From assembly GCA_029555965.1 (NCBI GenBank), contig JAKQHY010000134.1, positions 1 to 51,153 on the forward strand: a DNA stretch of 51,153 bases, in the 5' to 3' direction. Of the stretch, positions 17,119 through 25,696 are shown piece after piece (within the stretch, counting starts at the first letter, position 1; each line of letters starts with the position of its first letter). This DNA comes from Chloroflexota bacterium. GTDB lineage: Bacteria > Chloroflexota > Anaerolineae > B4-G1 > SLSP01. The translations under genes and the position numbers were made by a program. The notes below the pieces were generated by a model. That model did no database searches. It was not told the DNA's origin and saw nothing but the letters and a program-made list of their open reading frames with translations.

Positions 17119-18227
17119 CCTTCTGCATCTCCCGTCCGCATATTATCCACTGAAATAGACAAGGTTTCGGCAGCCGCCCGATTTCTCAGCAACTTCATTC
17201 CCAGGATGTACATGAGAGGATGATAGGCATAGTCATAGGCGCCCACATAACACTCAATTTCTCCCCCAAACCCCCGCTTGAACGTGTATACACCCCACAG
17301 CCCCTCTGTGATATTCTGGGGGATTTCACCTCCGGCACGCACGATGGCGGCGATCTCATCAGGGATACCCCACAGATCACAAGTGTGACACCCGCGCGCC
17401 AACGCCCATTTGATGGATTCCCATTGAATGAGGTAACTGGCGCCCAATTCGCGTCCCTCCAAAGAAACGCCTCCCCAGAGGTGTAGGCTCCGGCCCTTAA
17501 ACTGCGTCACCATCTTGGCCGCAACAACGCGCTCCTGGTAGTATGCCAAAAATAAGTGGATGGCGTTGCTGGCAGCAAAGGCCTTCCAGGCCTGCTCGTA
17601 GAACTCGCGGTGGTGCAAGGGAATATTTTTTAAGGCAGCCGTAGCCGCCAGAATTTGATAAAAAGCGCCCAGGTCCGAGGCCTGACCACTTACTACCGTC
17701 ACGCCCTGGCGCGCGGCGCGGCGGATCACCTTGCGGGTGGTTTTGCGCATCTGGCTCAGCAACGTGGTTTCGTCCTGGGAATCCAATGCGATGACGATCG
17801 TGCTGCGGGGTTGATTCGTTTGAGCGGTGGGGCGCAATTGGTAACTCGCCAGCCGGGCATGGGCCTGGGGCGCGTCTAGCACGTTTGGCTCAATGCGCAA
17901 AAAGATAGCGTGGGATTTGCGGGCCGCTTGATGGATGGCCTGGAATAACGAGCGCGCCACCGTTTCATTGTCCAAATCCACGACTGGCCCTTTGGGGATG
18001 TAAGCCAGGGTAAAGGGGGTCAAAGGGATCTTCTTGAAGAGCACTTGCGCGCCGGCAATGATCCGCCCGGCCTGCTCGACGCCCAGCCGCACTGCCTGCC
18101 ATCCCAACGCGACCTTAAAATCCCCCCACTCGTAGGACTGCATCAGGTGTCCCCAGGGAGAAGCGGTCACGAAATCATTCCAGGGTTTCCGATCGGACTC
18201 GCCTGAAAAAAAACGGAGGTTCGCCAT
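17115..18227 (-). CDS. FemAB/FemX-like GNAT-fold transferase
   Basis: About 370 residues from the ATG at 18227 (MANLRFF). An alternative ATG at 18251 would overlap the upstream gene by 10 bases, and a longer frame to 18329 would overlap it by almost 90, so the short start is preferred. Family signs are an N-terminal WNDFV...HLMQSYEWGDFK segment, the basic LSQMRKTTRKVIRRAARQGV helix before the second GNAT half, and HLWGGVS...YLIQWESIKWA near the end. FemAB proteins move aminoacyl groups from tRNA onto lipid II; relatives in EPS loci are of unproven function. It is flanked by a second FemAB-like gene and a coupled CapK ligase. Confidence 0.8.
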   Translation of the reverse strand: MANLRFFSGESDRKPWNDFVTASPWGHLMQSYEWGDFKVALGWQAVRLGVEQAGRIIAGAQVLFKKIPLTPFTLAYIPKGPVVDLDNETVARSLFQAIHQAARKSHAIFLRIEPNVLDAPQAHARLASYQLRPTAQTNQPRSTIVIALDSQDETTLLSQMRKTTRKVIRRAARQGVTVVSGQASDLGAFYQILAATAALKNIPLHHREFYEQAWKAFAASNAIHLFLAYYQERVVAAKMVTQFKGRSLHLWGGVSLEGRELGASYLIQWESIKWALARGCHTCDLWGIPDEIAAIVRAGGEIPQNITEGLWGVYTFKRGFGGEIECYVGAYDYAYHPLMYILGMKLLRNRAAAETLSISVDNMRTGDAEG

Positions 18228-18241
18228 ACTATCCAGGTTTT

Positions 18242-19270
18242 TCACAACCATTGGCGCAAAAGTTGATACCCAAAGCTGCTCAAGTGCAAGAGTCCGGGCG
18301 CGCGAACATAGCGGTTGCGGCCAAAACATACCAACCGCCCCCCGAACTTCGCCTTAAAATCCCGGACGCGATAGGCTTGCTCCGGCCGTCCGGCGCCGCC
18401 GAAGTCGTAGACGCGATAGCCATGTTCGGCGCCCCATTGCAGGATGTGCCACATCAACACCTCATTGGGGGTATAAGCGGCATACTCACGATCCACTCCG
18501 CTGTACCAGCCATAGATGGTGTCCTTATACGGCAGTTCCACCGAAGCCGCGACCGGCTGCGTTCCCAGACGCGCCAACAGAAATTTCACCATGCCATGAG
18601 GGTATAACAGTTCAAAGGCGGCCTCAAATAGGGAATGATCCACCAGAGGGGTGTGCGCGGCGGCATAGGATTTTTCAATCAGACGGCAACATTCGCGCAC
18701 CTGATCCAGGGAGGCACACTCTTCGATGACGATGTCTTGCCGCTTGAGCGCCTGGCGAATATGCTTGCGCGTGCGCGCGCCAAGGCTCTGTAATAACGCT
18801 TCTACCGGTTGGGTCAGATCAATGAGGTAGTCCAAATGATCTTCGTACACAAAACCGCAGTCCTGGACAATCTGCTGGGCGCTGCCCAGGGATGACAAGT
18901 TGCGCAGTTCGATAAACAACACTTGCGCCCCGGTCGCGCGCGTGTACGCGCGCAATAACCCTTCCAGGGCTGCAAGGCCGGCGTCCCCCGGTTGCCACAA
19001 TACCCCGCCATACGCGATAGCCCGGCTCGTGAGGCGGCGCAGGAGACCGTCGTGGAGCGTAACCTGCACGATAGGCAGCAGCGCCAGGATTTCGCCGCGG
19101 CGGTCCACCGCCGCCCAGGTTGCCGGTTGGTACCCCTGAGTACGCGCGAAAACCTGCGCCATCTCCGGCGAGTGGAACACGTTGCCATCCGGGGTGCGCT
19201 CAACAAACTGGCGCCACGCCCGATGGTCCACATCCGTTACAATGCTTATTGCGCCCCCAGAATCAGCCAT
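18242..19270 (-). CDS. FemAB-related GNAT (acetyltransferase-6-like) protein
   Basis: 342 residues; AAAGGA precedes the ATG. The N-terminal WRQFVERTPDGNVFHSPEMA is the usual FemAB-like opening. The middle has LGARTRKHIRQALKRQDI, matching the basic helix before the second GNAT subdomain. The C-terminal half has YAAYTPNEVLMWHILQWGAE and YRVYDFGGAG, typical of the GNAT_6 group found in exosortase- and EPS-associated loci. Sequence differs strongly from the FemAB-like neighbour, so the pair is not a recent duplication. Likely cytoplasmic; it probably transfers an acyl or aminoacyl group to a sugar or lipid-linked precursor. Confidence 0.78.
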   Translation of the reverse strand: MADSGGAISIVTDVDHRAWRQFVERTPDGNVFHSPEMAQVFARTQGYQPATWAAVDRRGEILALLPIVQVTLHDGLLRRLTSRAIAYGGVLWQPGDAGLAALEGLLRAYTRATGAQVLFIELRNLSSLGSAQQIVQDCGFVYEDHLDYLIDLTQPVEALLQSLGARTRKHIRQALKRQDIVIEECASLDQVRECCRLIEKSYAAAHTPLVDHSLFEAAFELLYPHGMVKFLLARLGTQPVAASVELPYKDTIYGWYSGVDREYAAYTPNEVLMWHILQWGAEHGYRVYDFGGAGRPEQAYRVRDFKAKFGGRLVCFGRNRYVRAPGLLHLSSFGYQLLRQWL

Positions 19271-19297
19271 TGGCGATCCTTTCTGTTCGCGTCGTAA

Positions 19298-20515
19298 TTA
19301 CGCCTGCCCACGCTCGATACGCGCATAGCCGGCCCAATACAACTCGCGCTGCTTTTCCCAGCAATATTGTTGATAAAGCTGCCCCGCATGGGCGACTAGC
19401 TGCCGGCGTTTTTCGGGATGATGGTAAAGCTCAAGGATAGCCCGCGCCAGATCCTCAGAGTCCCCTGGGGTAAAGAAGCACAGACTCTGATCATCAAAGT
19501 AGGCTTCCACTGAGCGCAGGCGCGAGGCAAGTACCGGCTTGTCGAACGTCATGAAATCATACATTTTGCACGTATGCACCAGGTTGGAATACAGCGAGGA
19601 TTTCTGCGCTACGATCCCAACATCCGCCTGGGAGAGTTCTGCCATCAACTCCTCCCACGAGACATACCCCAGATATTTCACGTATTGCTGGAGGCCCAAT
19701 GTTTCGATTTGCGCAAGAAACTCCTGGAGATAGCTGCCGACGCCGGTAATATGCAACTCCAGGCCGGGAATCACATCCTTCAGTTTGGCAACCGCTTGCA
19801 CCATGGTGTCGTGGCCGTACCGCTCCTCAATCGCGCCGTGGGAAATCAAAACAAACCGCTCCTGAGGGGCCGCAGCCAGTTTCTCAGCGCCTGGCGCTGT
19901 CGAGAAAAGACGGGCCTCTGGCGCGTTCAAGATCACCGTGATTTTGTCAGGATCGGCGCCATATTTCACATAATTCTCTTTCAATTGCTCGGTCACGGTA
20001 AACACGGCGTGAGGATAACGCAGACTCCATTGTTCAATCTTACGCAGCACGCCGTACGTGAAGCGCTTGGAGAAAGGCGCCGCATCCAATGAAGCCTGGT
20101 TAACCAACCCCTGACGGGCCGCCCACAATTCCGGCGTTGGTTCATACATCTGAAGCATCACCTTAGCGCCCAACAATCGGGGGATCAAGGTCACAAAGAC
20201 CAAAAAGTCCGGCATACTATTGACCTGGATAAATTGATAATGATACCGCAAGTGACGCACGAGCAGAACCCAAGCGGCTAAGACAAAAAAGGAAAGATAA
20301 TCATAAATATAACGTCCCGCGCCCGCTTTAACGCGCCGCAATGGCAAGCGAATGACATTGATGCCATCCAGCACTTCAGAAGCCAACTGCCCTCGGCCAC
20401 GCAGACAGATGACATCAACGACAAAGCCATAGTCGCGCAAAGCGAGCGCCTCCCGTTGCACCAACACATTTTCTGGAAAATAATTATGCCGAACAATACA
20501 CAAACGCTTTACCAT
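19298..20515 (-). CDS. GT4-type glycosyltransferase
   Basis: About 405 residues from the ATG at 20515, which has AGGAG six bases upstream; the longer frame to 20551 would overlap the upstream gene and is rejected. GT-B fold signs are N-terminal KRLCIVRHNYFPENVLVQRE, ILNAPEARLF after the linker, then FVLISHGAIEERYGHDTMVQ and the nucleotide-sugar region VGIVAQKSSLYSNLVHTCK followed by DKPVLASRL. The canonical EX7E motif is not evident, so the acceptor/donor pocket is divergent. It presumably adds one sugar of the EPS repeat unit on the cytoplasmic side of the membrane. Confidence 0.82.
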   Translation of the reverse strand: MVKRLCIVRHNYFPENVLVQREALALRDYGFVVDVICLRGRGQLASEVLDGINVIRLPLRRVKAGAGRYIYDYLSFFVLAAWVLLVRHLRYHYQFIQVNSMPDFLVFVTLIPRLLGAKVMLQMYEPTPELWAARQGLVNQASLDAAPFSKRFTYGVLRKIEQWSLRYPHAVFTVTEQLKENYVKYGADPDKITVILNAPEARLFSTAPGAEKLAAAPQERFVLISHGAIEERYGHDTMVQAVAKLKDVIPGLELHITGVGSYLQEFLAQIETLGLQQYVKYLGYVSWEELMAELSQADVGIVAQKSSLYSNLVHTCKMYDFMTFDKPVLASRLRSVEAYFDDQSLCFFTPGDSEDLARAILELYHHPEKRRQLVAHAGQLYQQYCWEKQRELYWAGYARIERGQA

Positions 20516-20540
20516 ACTGCTCCTTTCCTGAAACTGCCCC

Positions 20541-21833
20541 CTAGTTTTCAAAAAGACGTCTTATGTAATCCATTATACTCAACGCATCAATATCTCCTGA
20601 GATGCACAGCGCACTATGCGCACCCGCCGGCCAACGCCCCAGGCGCACCAACGGATGGGTGGTCGTTTCGATGTGCGCCAACAGCGCGCGCGCCTGTGTG
20701 ACAACAAAATCAGGAGCGTCGAAATAGTACGCATACTGCGCAGCTTCTCCGCCGACTTCAACGATATACCCTTGTTGGCGCAGAAAATCCACCAGAGCCG
20801 GGGAACATCCTGGCGCAGCGCCGATCAAGGGGCGCACCGGAGATGCTATCCGGCAGGTCGTGGTCAAGAGGCGTACATAGCCATTCTTCCAGATCGCGGT
20901 AGGCGCATTCGTATCCACCGCGCGCGCCAACAGGGTGACCTCTTGGGGGCCGGCCACGTTGACCGTGAAGCCTGTATCACTCGTCCCGCTTACGGTGACG
21001 GTGGTAGCCAGCCGCGCGCGCCACCAGGAGGCCACTTCTGCCAATGTCGCGCCCCAGACATGGGGAACCAGCCGGGAGGCCGCCGACAATGTGTGCGCCA
21101 AGGCCTCCCGACACAACAAAAATCGCTCTGGGTGCAAGCCCAAAACGAACAATTCACCCGACTCATAACTCGATTGTAACACAGCCTCCCAAATTGCGCT
21201 CATTTTGGCGGAATCAAAACCCAGACGATATACCAACGCTTCATCGTCAGGCAAACTGTAGGGAATACGCACCAGGGATCCCTCAATACTGGGCAGCGAC
21301 ATATAGTCTCTGACCGGCAACGCCCCATAAAAATCCAGGACATAATGATACGCAGCGGTCTCTGCGCCCTGAAGCACATCCCAAAAAAGCCCCTGACTGC
21401 TATCATAGCCCAGAGGTTCTTGCTTTAAGACGGTCAAAGTGCTCTCCGTCATCCGCAGATAGGGCGCGCGAAAGCCATCAATCACAATCGCATTTTCCGC
21501 GAAAATCTGCCTGGCGGCGGCCAAATCCCGCTTCAGGCGCTCCGCAGAAAGATGGCGATGATCGGTATGCGAATACCCATGAACGGCAAACTCCACGCCC
21601 TGCGCCTGGTATTTCTTGAGCAACGCCGGATAACGCTGCGCCACGGTCGCCACAATGGGGAATGTCGCGCGGAAGTCCCATTGTTGGATAAAAGCAATAT
21701 ACGCATCCAGGATCGCGCTCACGCGCGCGGGCGATAACCCGTAGCACCGGATAATCTGGATTAACCGGCGCATGAAATTGCGTATGCCCCCTTTACCGGC
21801 CAGGGCTACCGCGATAGATTCCCATCGTCCCAT
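20541..21833 (-). CDS. Polysaccharide deacetylase-like protein with unusual C-terminal Asp motif
   Basis: About 430 residues from the ATG at 21833; the longer frame to 21938 would overlap the end of the dehydrogenase gene. CE4/NodB-like features are FAVHGYSHTDHRHLS (motif 2, two metal-binding His candidates), IDGFRAPYLR (motif 3) and a FVLGLHPERF segment (motif 5). The N-terminus does not show a clear TFDDG first motif. Instead the last 25 residues contain ALCISGDIDALSIMDYIRR, which looks like a first-motif strand. The active site may be circularly permuted, or a second domain may be cut short. Expected role: removing N- or O-acetyl groups from the exopolysaccharide. Confidence 0.75.
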   Translation of the reverse strand: MGRWESIAVALAGKGGIRNFMRRLIQIIRCYGLSPARVSAILDAYIAFIQQWDFRATFPIVATVAQRYPALLKKYQAQGVEFAVHGYSHTDHRHLSAERLKRDLAAARQIFAENAIVIDGFRAPYLRMTESTLTVLKQEPLGYDSSQGLFWDVLQGAETAAYHYVLDFYGALPVRDYMSLPSIEGSLVRIPYSLPDDEALVYRLGFDSAKMSAIWEAVLQSSYESGELFVLGLHPERFLLCREALAHTLSAASRLVPHVWGATLAEVASWWRARLATTVTVSGTSDTGFTVNVAGPQEVTLLARAVDTNAPTAIWKNGYVRLLTTTCRIASPVRPLIGAAPGCSPALVDFLRQQGYIVEVGGEAAQYAYYFDAPDFVVTQARALLAHIETTTHPLVRLGRWPAGAHSALCISGDIDALSIMDYIRRLFEN

Positions 21834-21870
21834 GTCAGTCAGACTTGATTCACCGTTAGCCCAAGAAGGA

Positions 21871-23187
21871 CTACCAACCAATGCCCACGTAGCGCGCCCC
21901 CATCTGGGGAATGTCCTTCGTGATTCTGACCAGGTCAATCACTGTCTGCTCCGGGCGCACCAGCGCTACAATATTCGCAAATTCCGACGATTTGTTGCCG
22001 ATCACGATGACCTCACTGGCATCCACCACCTCAGCCATGGTGTCACACATCAAATTCGCAATATGCGGGATGGTGCGCTCGATGTAAGCGCGATTGGCGC
22101 CGTTCAAGTACGCCAAAGATACATTTTTGTCATAAACCTTGACTGAATACCCTTTTCCGATCAGCATCTCCAACAGAGATACCAGCGGACTTTCACGCAG
22201 ATCATCGGTGCCGGCTTTAAAGCTAAACCCCAGCATACCGATTTTTTTGCAGCCGGTCTGCCGAATCAGTTCAAAGCCGCGCTTGACCTGCAATTCATTG
22301 CTCGGCAGGAGCGATTCCAATAACGGCAAGTCCTGATCCAGACGTTGCGTATAATGCAGCAAAGCCCGCAAGTCTTTCGGCAAACATGAACCGCCAAAGG
22401 CAAAACCCGGCTTGAGATAATAAGGGGACAGGTTTAGCTTGGTGTCCAGACAAAACATATCCATAAGCAGGTGACTATCCACCCCGATCTGTTTGCAAAT
22501 ATCACCAACCTCGTTTGCAAACACAACTTTGAGGGCGTGAAAAGCGTTATTGACATACTTCATCATCTCGGCCGTCTTGACGGGTGTGATCAGCAAGGGC
22601 GCGTCCAAATGCGCGTACAATTGCGCGGCCATTTGAGCCGCCTGGGGATGGGCCTCGCCAATGATCGTAAAGGGAGGATGATAAAAATCATACACGGAAG
22701 TCCCTTCGCGCAGGAATTCCGGGTTGAAACAGATTCCAAAGGTTTCTCCCGCCGCGCGCCCCGAAGTCTGCTCCAGGATGGGGAGCGCGCAGTCCTCCGT
22801 GGTCCCCGGAAGCACCGTGCTGCGCAACACGATGGCATGGAAACTGTCTTTCGCCGCCAACCCGCGACCAATTTCACTGCAAACTCGTTCGACATACGTG
22901 AGGTCCAAACTTCCGTTGTCGCGGCTGGGCGTCCCGACACAAATCAACGACAGATCGGAATTCAGCACTCCCTCCCGCGCGTCTGTGGTGGCGCGCAACC
23001 GGCCTTCACGGACGCCGCGCGCGACCATTTCATCTATGTCCTTTTCGACAATGGGGCTTTTCCCCTCATTGACCATACTGACTTTGTCAGGGTTGACGTC
23101 CACCCCAATCACCTGGTGGCCTTCCTGCGCAAAGCAAGCCGCCGAGACAATGCCCACATACCCTAACCCAAAAATACTGATTTTCAT
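21871..23187 (-). CDS. algD: GDP-mannose 6-dehydrogenase-like (AlgD-type) sugar nucleotide dehydrogenase
   Basis: 438 residues, almost the length of Pseudomonas AlgD (436). The NAD-binding motif GLGYVG is at 7-12, GKSPIVEKDIDEM near 42-54, and the catalytic Cys in GFAFGGSCLPKDLRAL falls at C268, the same position as the AlgD nucleophile; FAFGG rather than GFGGSCFPKD of UDP-glucose dehydrogenases favours GDP-mannose. It would make GDP-mannuronate, a uronic-acid donor for the EPS. GGAGGAG precedes the ATG. A 236-base gap upstream suggests a separate promoter. UDP-glucose or UDP-HexNAc substrates are not excluded by sequence alone. Confidence 0.87.
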   Translation of the reverse strand: MKISIFGLGYVGIVSAACFAQEGHQVIGVDVNPDKVSMVNEGKSPIVEKDIDEMVARGVREGRLRATTDAREGVLNSDLSLICVGTPSRDNGSLDLTYVERVCSEIGRGLAAKDSFHAIVLRSTVLPGTTEDCALPILEQTSGRAAGETFGICFNPEFLREGTSVYDFYHPPFTIIGEAHPQAAQMAAQLYAHLDAPLLITPVKTAEMMKYVNNAFHALKVVFANEVGDICKQIGVDSHLLMDMFCLDTKLNLSPYYLKPGFAFGGSCLPKDLRALLHYTQRLDQDLPLLESLLPSNELQVKRGFELIRQTGCKKIGMLGFSFKAGTDDLRESPLVSLLEMLIGKGYSVKVYDKNVSLAYLNGANRAYIERTIPHIANLMCDTMAEVVDASEVIVIGNKSSEFANIVALVRPEQTVIDLVRITKDIPQMGARYVGIGW

Positions 23188-23423
23188 AGCAACTCCTCCA
23201 AAAATAACAGGGTTTACGGAATGATAGAATCAAAAATTCGTTTCAATCCGTTGACACATTTTCGTTCTTACCGGCGAATCCAGTTCAAGCCGACTTCTTC
23301 AAAAAAAGAAATTCAGCTCACGCGAAGGCGCAGAGATGCAACGTAAAGAATAAGCCCCTGGCGGCCTTGCATGAAATTTTATCCATCCGCGGGCGTTCCC
23401 TGATGATACAGTGTAACCTCAGG
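23188..23423. other. Largest gap inside the EPS locus
   Basis: 236 bases without a convincing gene. It holds the Shine-Dalgarno of the dehydrogenase gene and a GCGAAGGCGCAGAGATGC stretch resembling dispersed intergenic repeats. AT-rich sequence near 23216-23260 could hold a minus-strand promoter, but no clean -35/-10 pair is seen. It may split the locus into two transcription units. Confidence 0.5.
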
Positions 23424-24710
23424 CTACGCTTTAGCGCCGGCTCCGAGCAGTCGTCGGAAATAAGTCGGCACAAACCGTAGCAGCCGGAGCAGGTTCCCGC
23501 CATTCAACAAATAAGACCCCAGGCCAAAGTAGATGGGGTGTAACAGGACAATGAAAACGCCATGGTGATCATGGATCGTCTCAAAAACCCGCATCAGATC
23601 TCGGTAGAAAACCTCGCCATAGTGCTCGTAGTCACGCACCATGATATCCCCAAACCCAAAGCGCACCCGATAGACATCCTCCAACGTCCCCGGTTGCGAC
23701 TCCAAGCGGTAAGGGAAGTAGTAGGACGCTGGCGGCATTGAAACATCATACGAGAATCCGGCGGTCACGGCGGCCCGAAGCGCTTCAGGCGTATTGTTCT
23801 CGATCAGTTCGCCGCCATGAAGCGACATACCACTGACCTCGCGCCCGGTGAGTTCGGCCAATTGGCGCCTTTCGGCAGCCGCAGCCTCCGGCACCCCGCC
23901 AAACAGGGGCGCGTGGGCGACAAATTCACCATGCACCGCCACCTCCGCACAGAGCGGATGCCGGGCAATCCTGGCGATCGTGCGCTGGCTATAGAACGGG
24001 CCAAAAGGTCGCATGTGTGCAGTGCTGCTGGCCCCATATTTGTGTTCCAAGGCCCAGATCTTGGGCATGTTCGTCAGCGCGCGATCCACGTCATACCGCG
24101 CCGAAACTACTGTCTTGATGGTTTTGCCGGCGACACAGGGATAATACCAGAGGCGCACCAAAGGCAACTGATGCTGCGCCAAACGCTCCGCCACGATCTG
24201 CCGGATGTCCAGGATGCATTGGTGATACTCATCCAGATGGGTCTCGCGCAGCGCCCGGGCCATCCGTTCCAGGGTCGGGGCGACTTCCCCAGACAGCAGG
24301 AAGGGGCCGGAGTCGGCCTCCACGTAATTAAGAATGCCCTCTCGCTCGAGCGCCTCTTTCAACAGGTGTTTTAATTCGAGCGCCGGGTCAATGGCGATCC
24401 ACACTTCCCCAGAGAAATCGCTCTCAGGACACGGTAGAGTCAACGCGGTCGCGGCCTGCCACTGACCGGGACAGATTTCCATAACAGCGTCGGGCAAATC
24501 GGTTTCTGCCTGAAGCACGCCCGCCGAGAGTGCTATCCGCAGTTTACTGGTGGCGCGTTGTCGCCACCATGCCAGATACGGACCGAGGGCCGTCACCCAA
24601 ACGTCCTCGTGCTTTGCAAGGGCCTGGAGAAAGCGCTCATACGGGGCGTAGCTTTGTATCTTCAGGCTCCGCGTGAGCACCCGCTTTAAAAGTCCCAATC
24701 CACCGCTCAT
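23424..24710 (-). CDS. Polysaccharide deacetylase-like protein (NodB-type fold)
   Basis: About 428 residues from the ATG at 24710, whose ATGA overlaps the stop of the upstream glycosyltransferase. The N-terminal half (about 1-190) is not recognised. The C-terminal half has the order of a NodB barrel: TVVSARYDVDRAL (first Asp motif), EVAVHGEFVAHA (His motif), GMSLHGGELIENN and SYDVSMPPASYYFPYR, then HGVFIVLLHPIYF (last His motif). It is likely a carbohydrate esterase-like enzyme acting on a lipid-linked or polymer substrate. No signal peptide is obvious. It is the second deacetylase-like gene of the locus, so deacetylation is probably a key modification here. Confidence 0.65.
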   Translation of the reverse strand: MSGGLGLLKRVLTRSLKIQSYAPYERFLQALAKHEDVWVTALGPYLAWWRQRATSKLRIALSAGVLQAETDLPDAVMEICPGQWQAATALTLPCPESDFSGEVWIAIDPALELKHLLKEALEREGILNYVEADSGPFLLSGEVAPTLERMARALRETHLDEYHQCILDIRQIVAERLAQHQLPLVRLWYYPCVAGKTIKTVVSARYDVDRALTNMPKIWALEHKYGASSTAHMRPFGPFYSQRTIARIARHPLCAEVAVHGEFVAHAPLFGGVPEAAAAERRQLAELTGREVSGMSLHGGELIENNTPEALRAAVTAGFSYDVSMPPASYYFPYRLESQPGTLEDVYRVRFGFGDIMVRDYEHYGEVFYRDLMRVFETIHDHHGVFIVLLHPIYFGLGSYLLNGGNLLRLLRFVPTYFRRLLGAGAKA

Positions 24711-25681
24711 TGTTCCAACTCCAAGCGGTGCGCCGCCGGGCATATTTGGTTATAAAGCGCCGCCACTTGACGCACGATCACCGCGGAGTCCAGGTGCTTG
24801 ATCGCTTCCCGTCCCTGGGTGCGCGCGCGCACTTGCAAGACTTGATACAGTTTATCGGCGATGACCTGGGGATCATCCGTCGTCAAGTAACAATGTTCGA
24901 CCCCCGCAATGAGGGACGCCACATCCCCCACATCGGTGGAGACTACCGGCAAATTGCAGGCCATCGCTTCTTTCACCACGGTTGGCGAGCCTTCAGAAAA
25001 CGAGGTCAGCACCAACACGTCACAGGCGTTCATATACAGGGGAATCACCTCGTGGGGTTTGCCCGACACTAAGACTAACTCAACATCTGGGAGCCGCTGC
25101 CGGAGAAGTTCGACGGCGGCCTTAGTCAGTTCAAACCGCTTGACCGGCTGCCAATGCTCGCCAGCCCACAGAACCAGGGGCTTATCCAGAGGCAATCCCA
25201 ACTGCGCGCGCGCCTCGGCTACGGGCACAGGCCGAAAGGTGTTGAAATCTACGCCGCCAGGGATGATGTGAACGCGCGCATTGGCCCGGATCATAAGGTC
25301 TTTTTCGCGCTGGCTGACGACAATGATCTGGTCAAAGAAATGGTGCCCACGGCGCGCAAAGAATTTTAACCACCACGGCACGTAATCGGCGACTTCCGCC
25401 CCATGATAGGTGACCAGAAGCGGATAAAGAAATTGCAGGCGCGCGACAAAACCCGACATAGCGTAATGCGCGTGAATGAGATGATAACGGCGCGTGATGA
25501 GCTTCCCCCAAAATTGGAAAAGTCCCCACAAATAATTCCAGGAACTCTTACGGCCATTGATCAGCAGGACATCCATCTCGACCCCCAATCGGGAAAGGGC
25601 CGTGACCTGATCGTAAATGAACGTGCCAAATGCCGGCTCCTCCGGCGTAGGATACATATTGGTAACCAGCAGTACCTTCAT
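24707..25681 (-). CDS. GT4-type glycosyltransferase
   Basis: 324 residues from the ATG at 25681 (a TTG just before it is also in frame). It has the N-terminal KVLLVTNMYPTPEEPAFGTF signature of GT4 enzymes, the HIIPGGVDFNTFRP segment after the interdomain linker, LVLWAGEHWQPVKRFELTKA, and the EX7E motif EGSPTVVKEAMACNLPVVST that contacts the nucleotide-sugar donor. It lies 12 bases after the secreted hydrolase gene and overlaps the next gene by ATGA. Likely a retaining glycosyltransferase assembling the EPS repeat unit. Confidence 0.88.
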   Translation of the reverse strand: MKVLLVTNMYPTPEEPAFGTFIYDQVTALSRLGVEMDVLLINGRKSSWNYLWGLFQFWGKLITRRYHLIHAHYAMSGFVARLQFLYPLLVTYHGAEVADYVPWWLKFFARRGHHFFDQIIVVSQREKDLMIRANARVHIIPGGVDFNTFRPVPVAEARAQLGLPLDKPLVLWAGEHWQPVKRFELTKAAVELLRQRLPDVELVLVSGKPHEVIPLYMNACDVLVLTSFSEGSPTVVKEAMACNLPVVSTDVGDVASLIAGVEHCYLTTDDPQVIADKLYQVLQVRARTQGREAIKHLDSAVIVRQVAALYNQICPAAHRLELEQ

Positions 25682-25696
25682 CAATGTCGCCCACCC

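Noticed and set aside
17115-18329. Longer start for the FemAB-like gene at 18329
   Set aside because: It would overlap the upstream gene by about 88 bases and the added residues lack homology; the ATG at 18227 is more likely.
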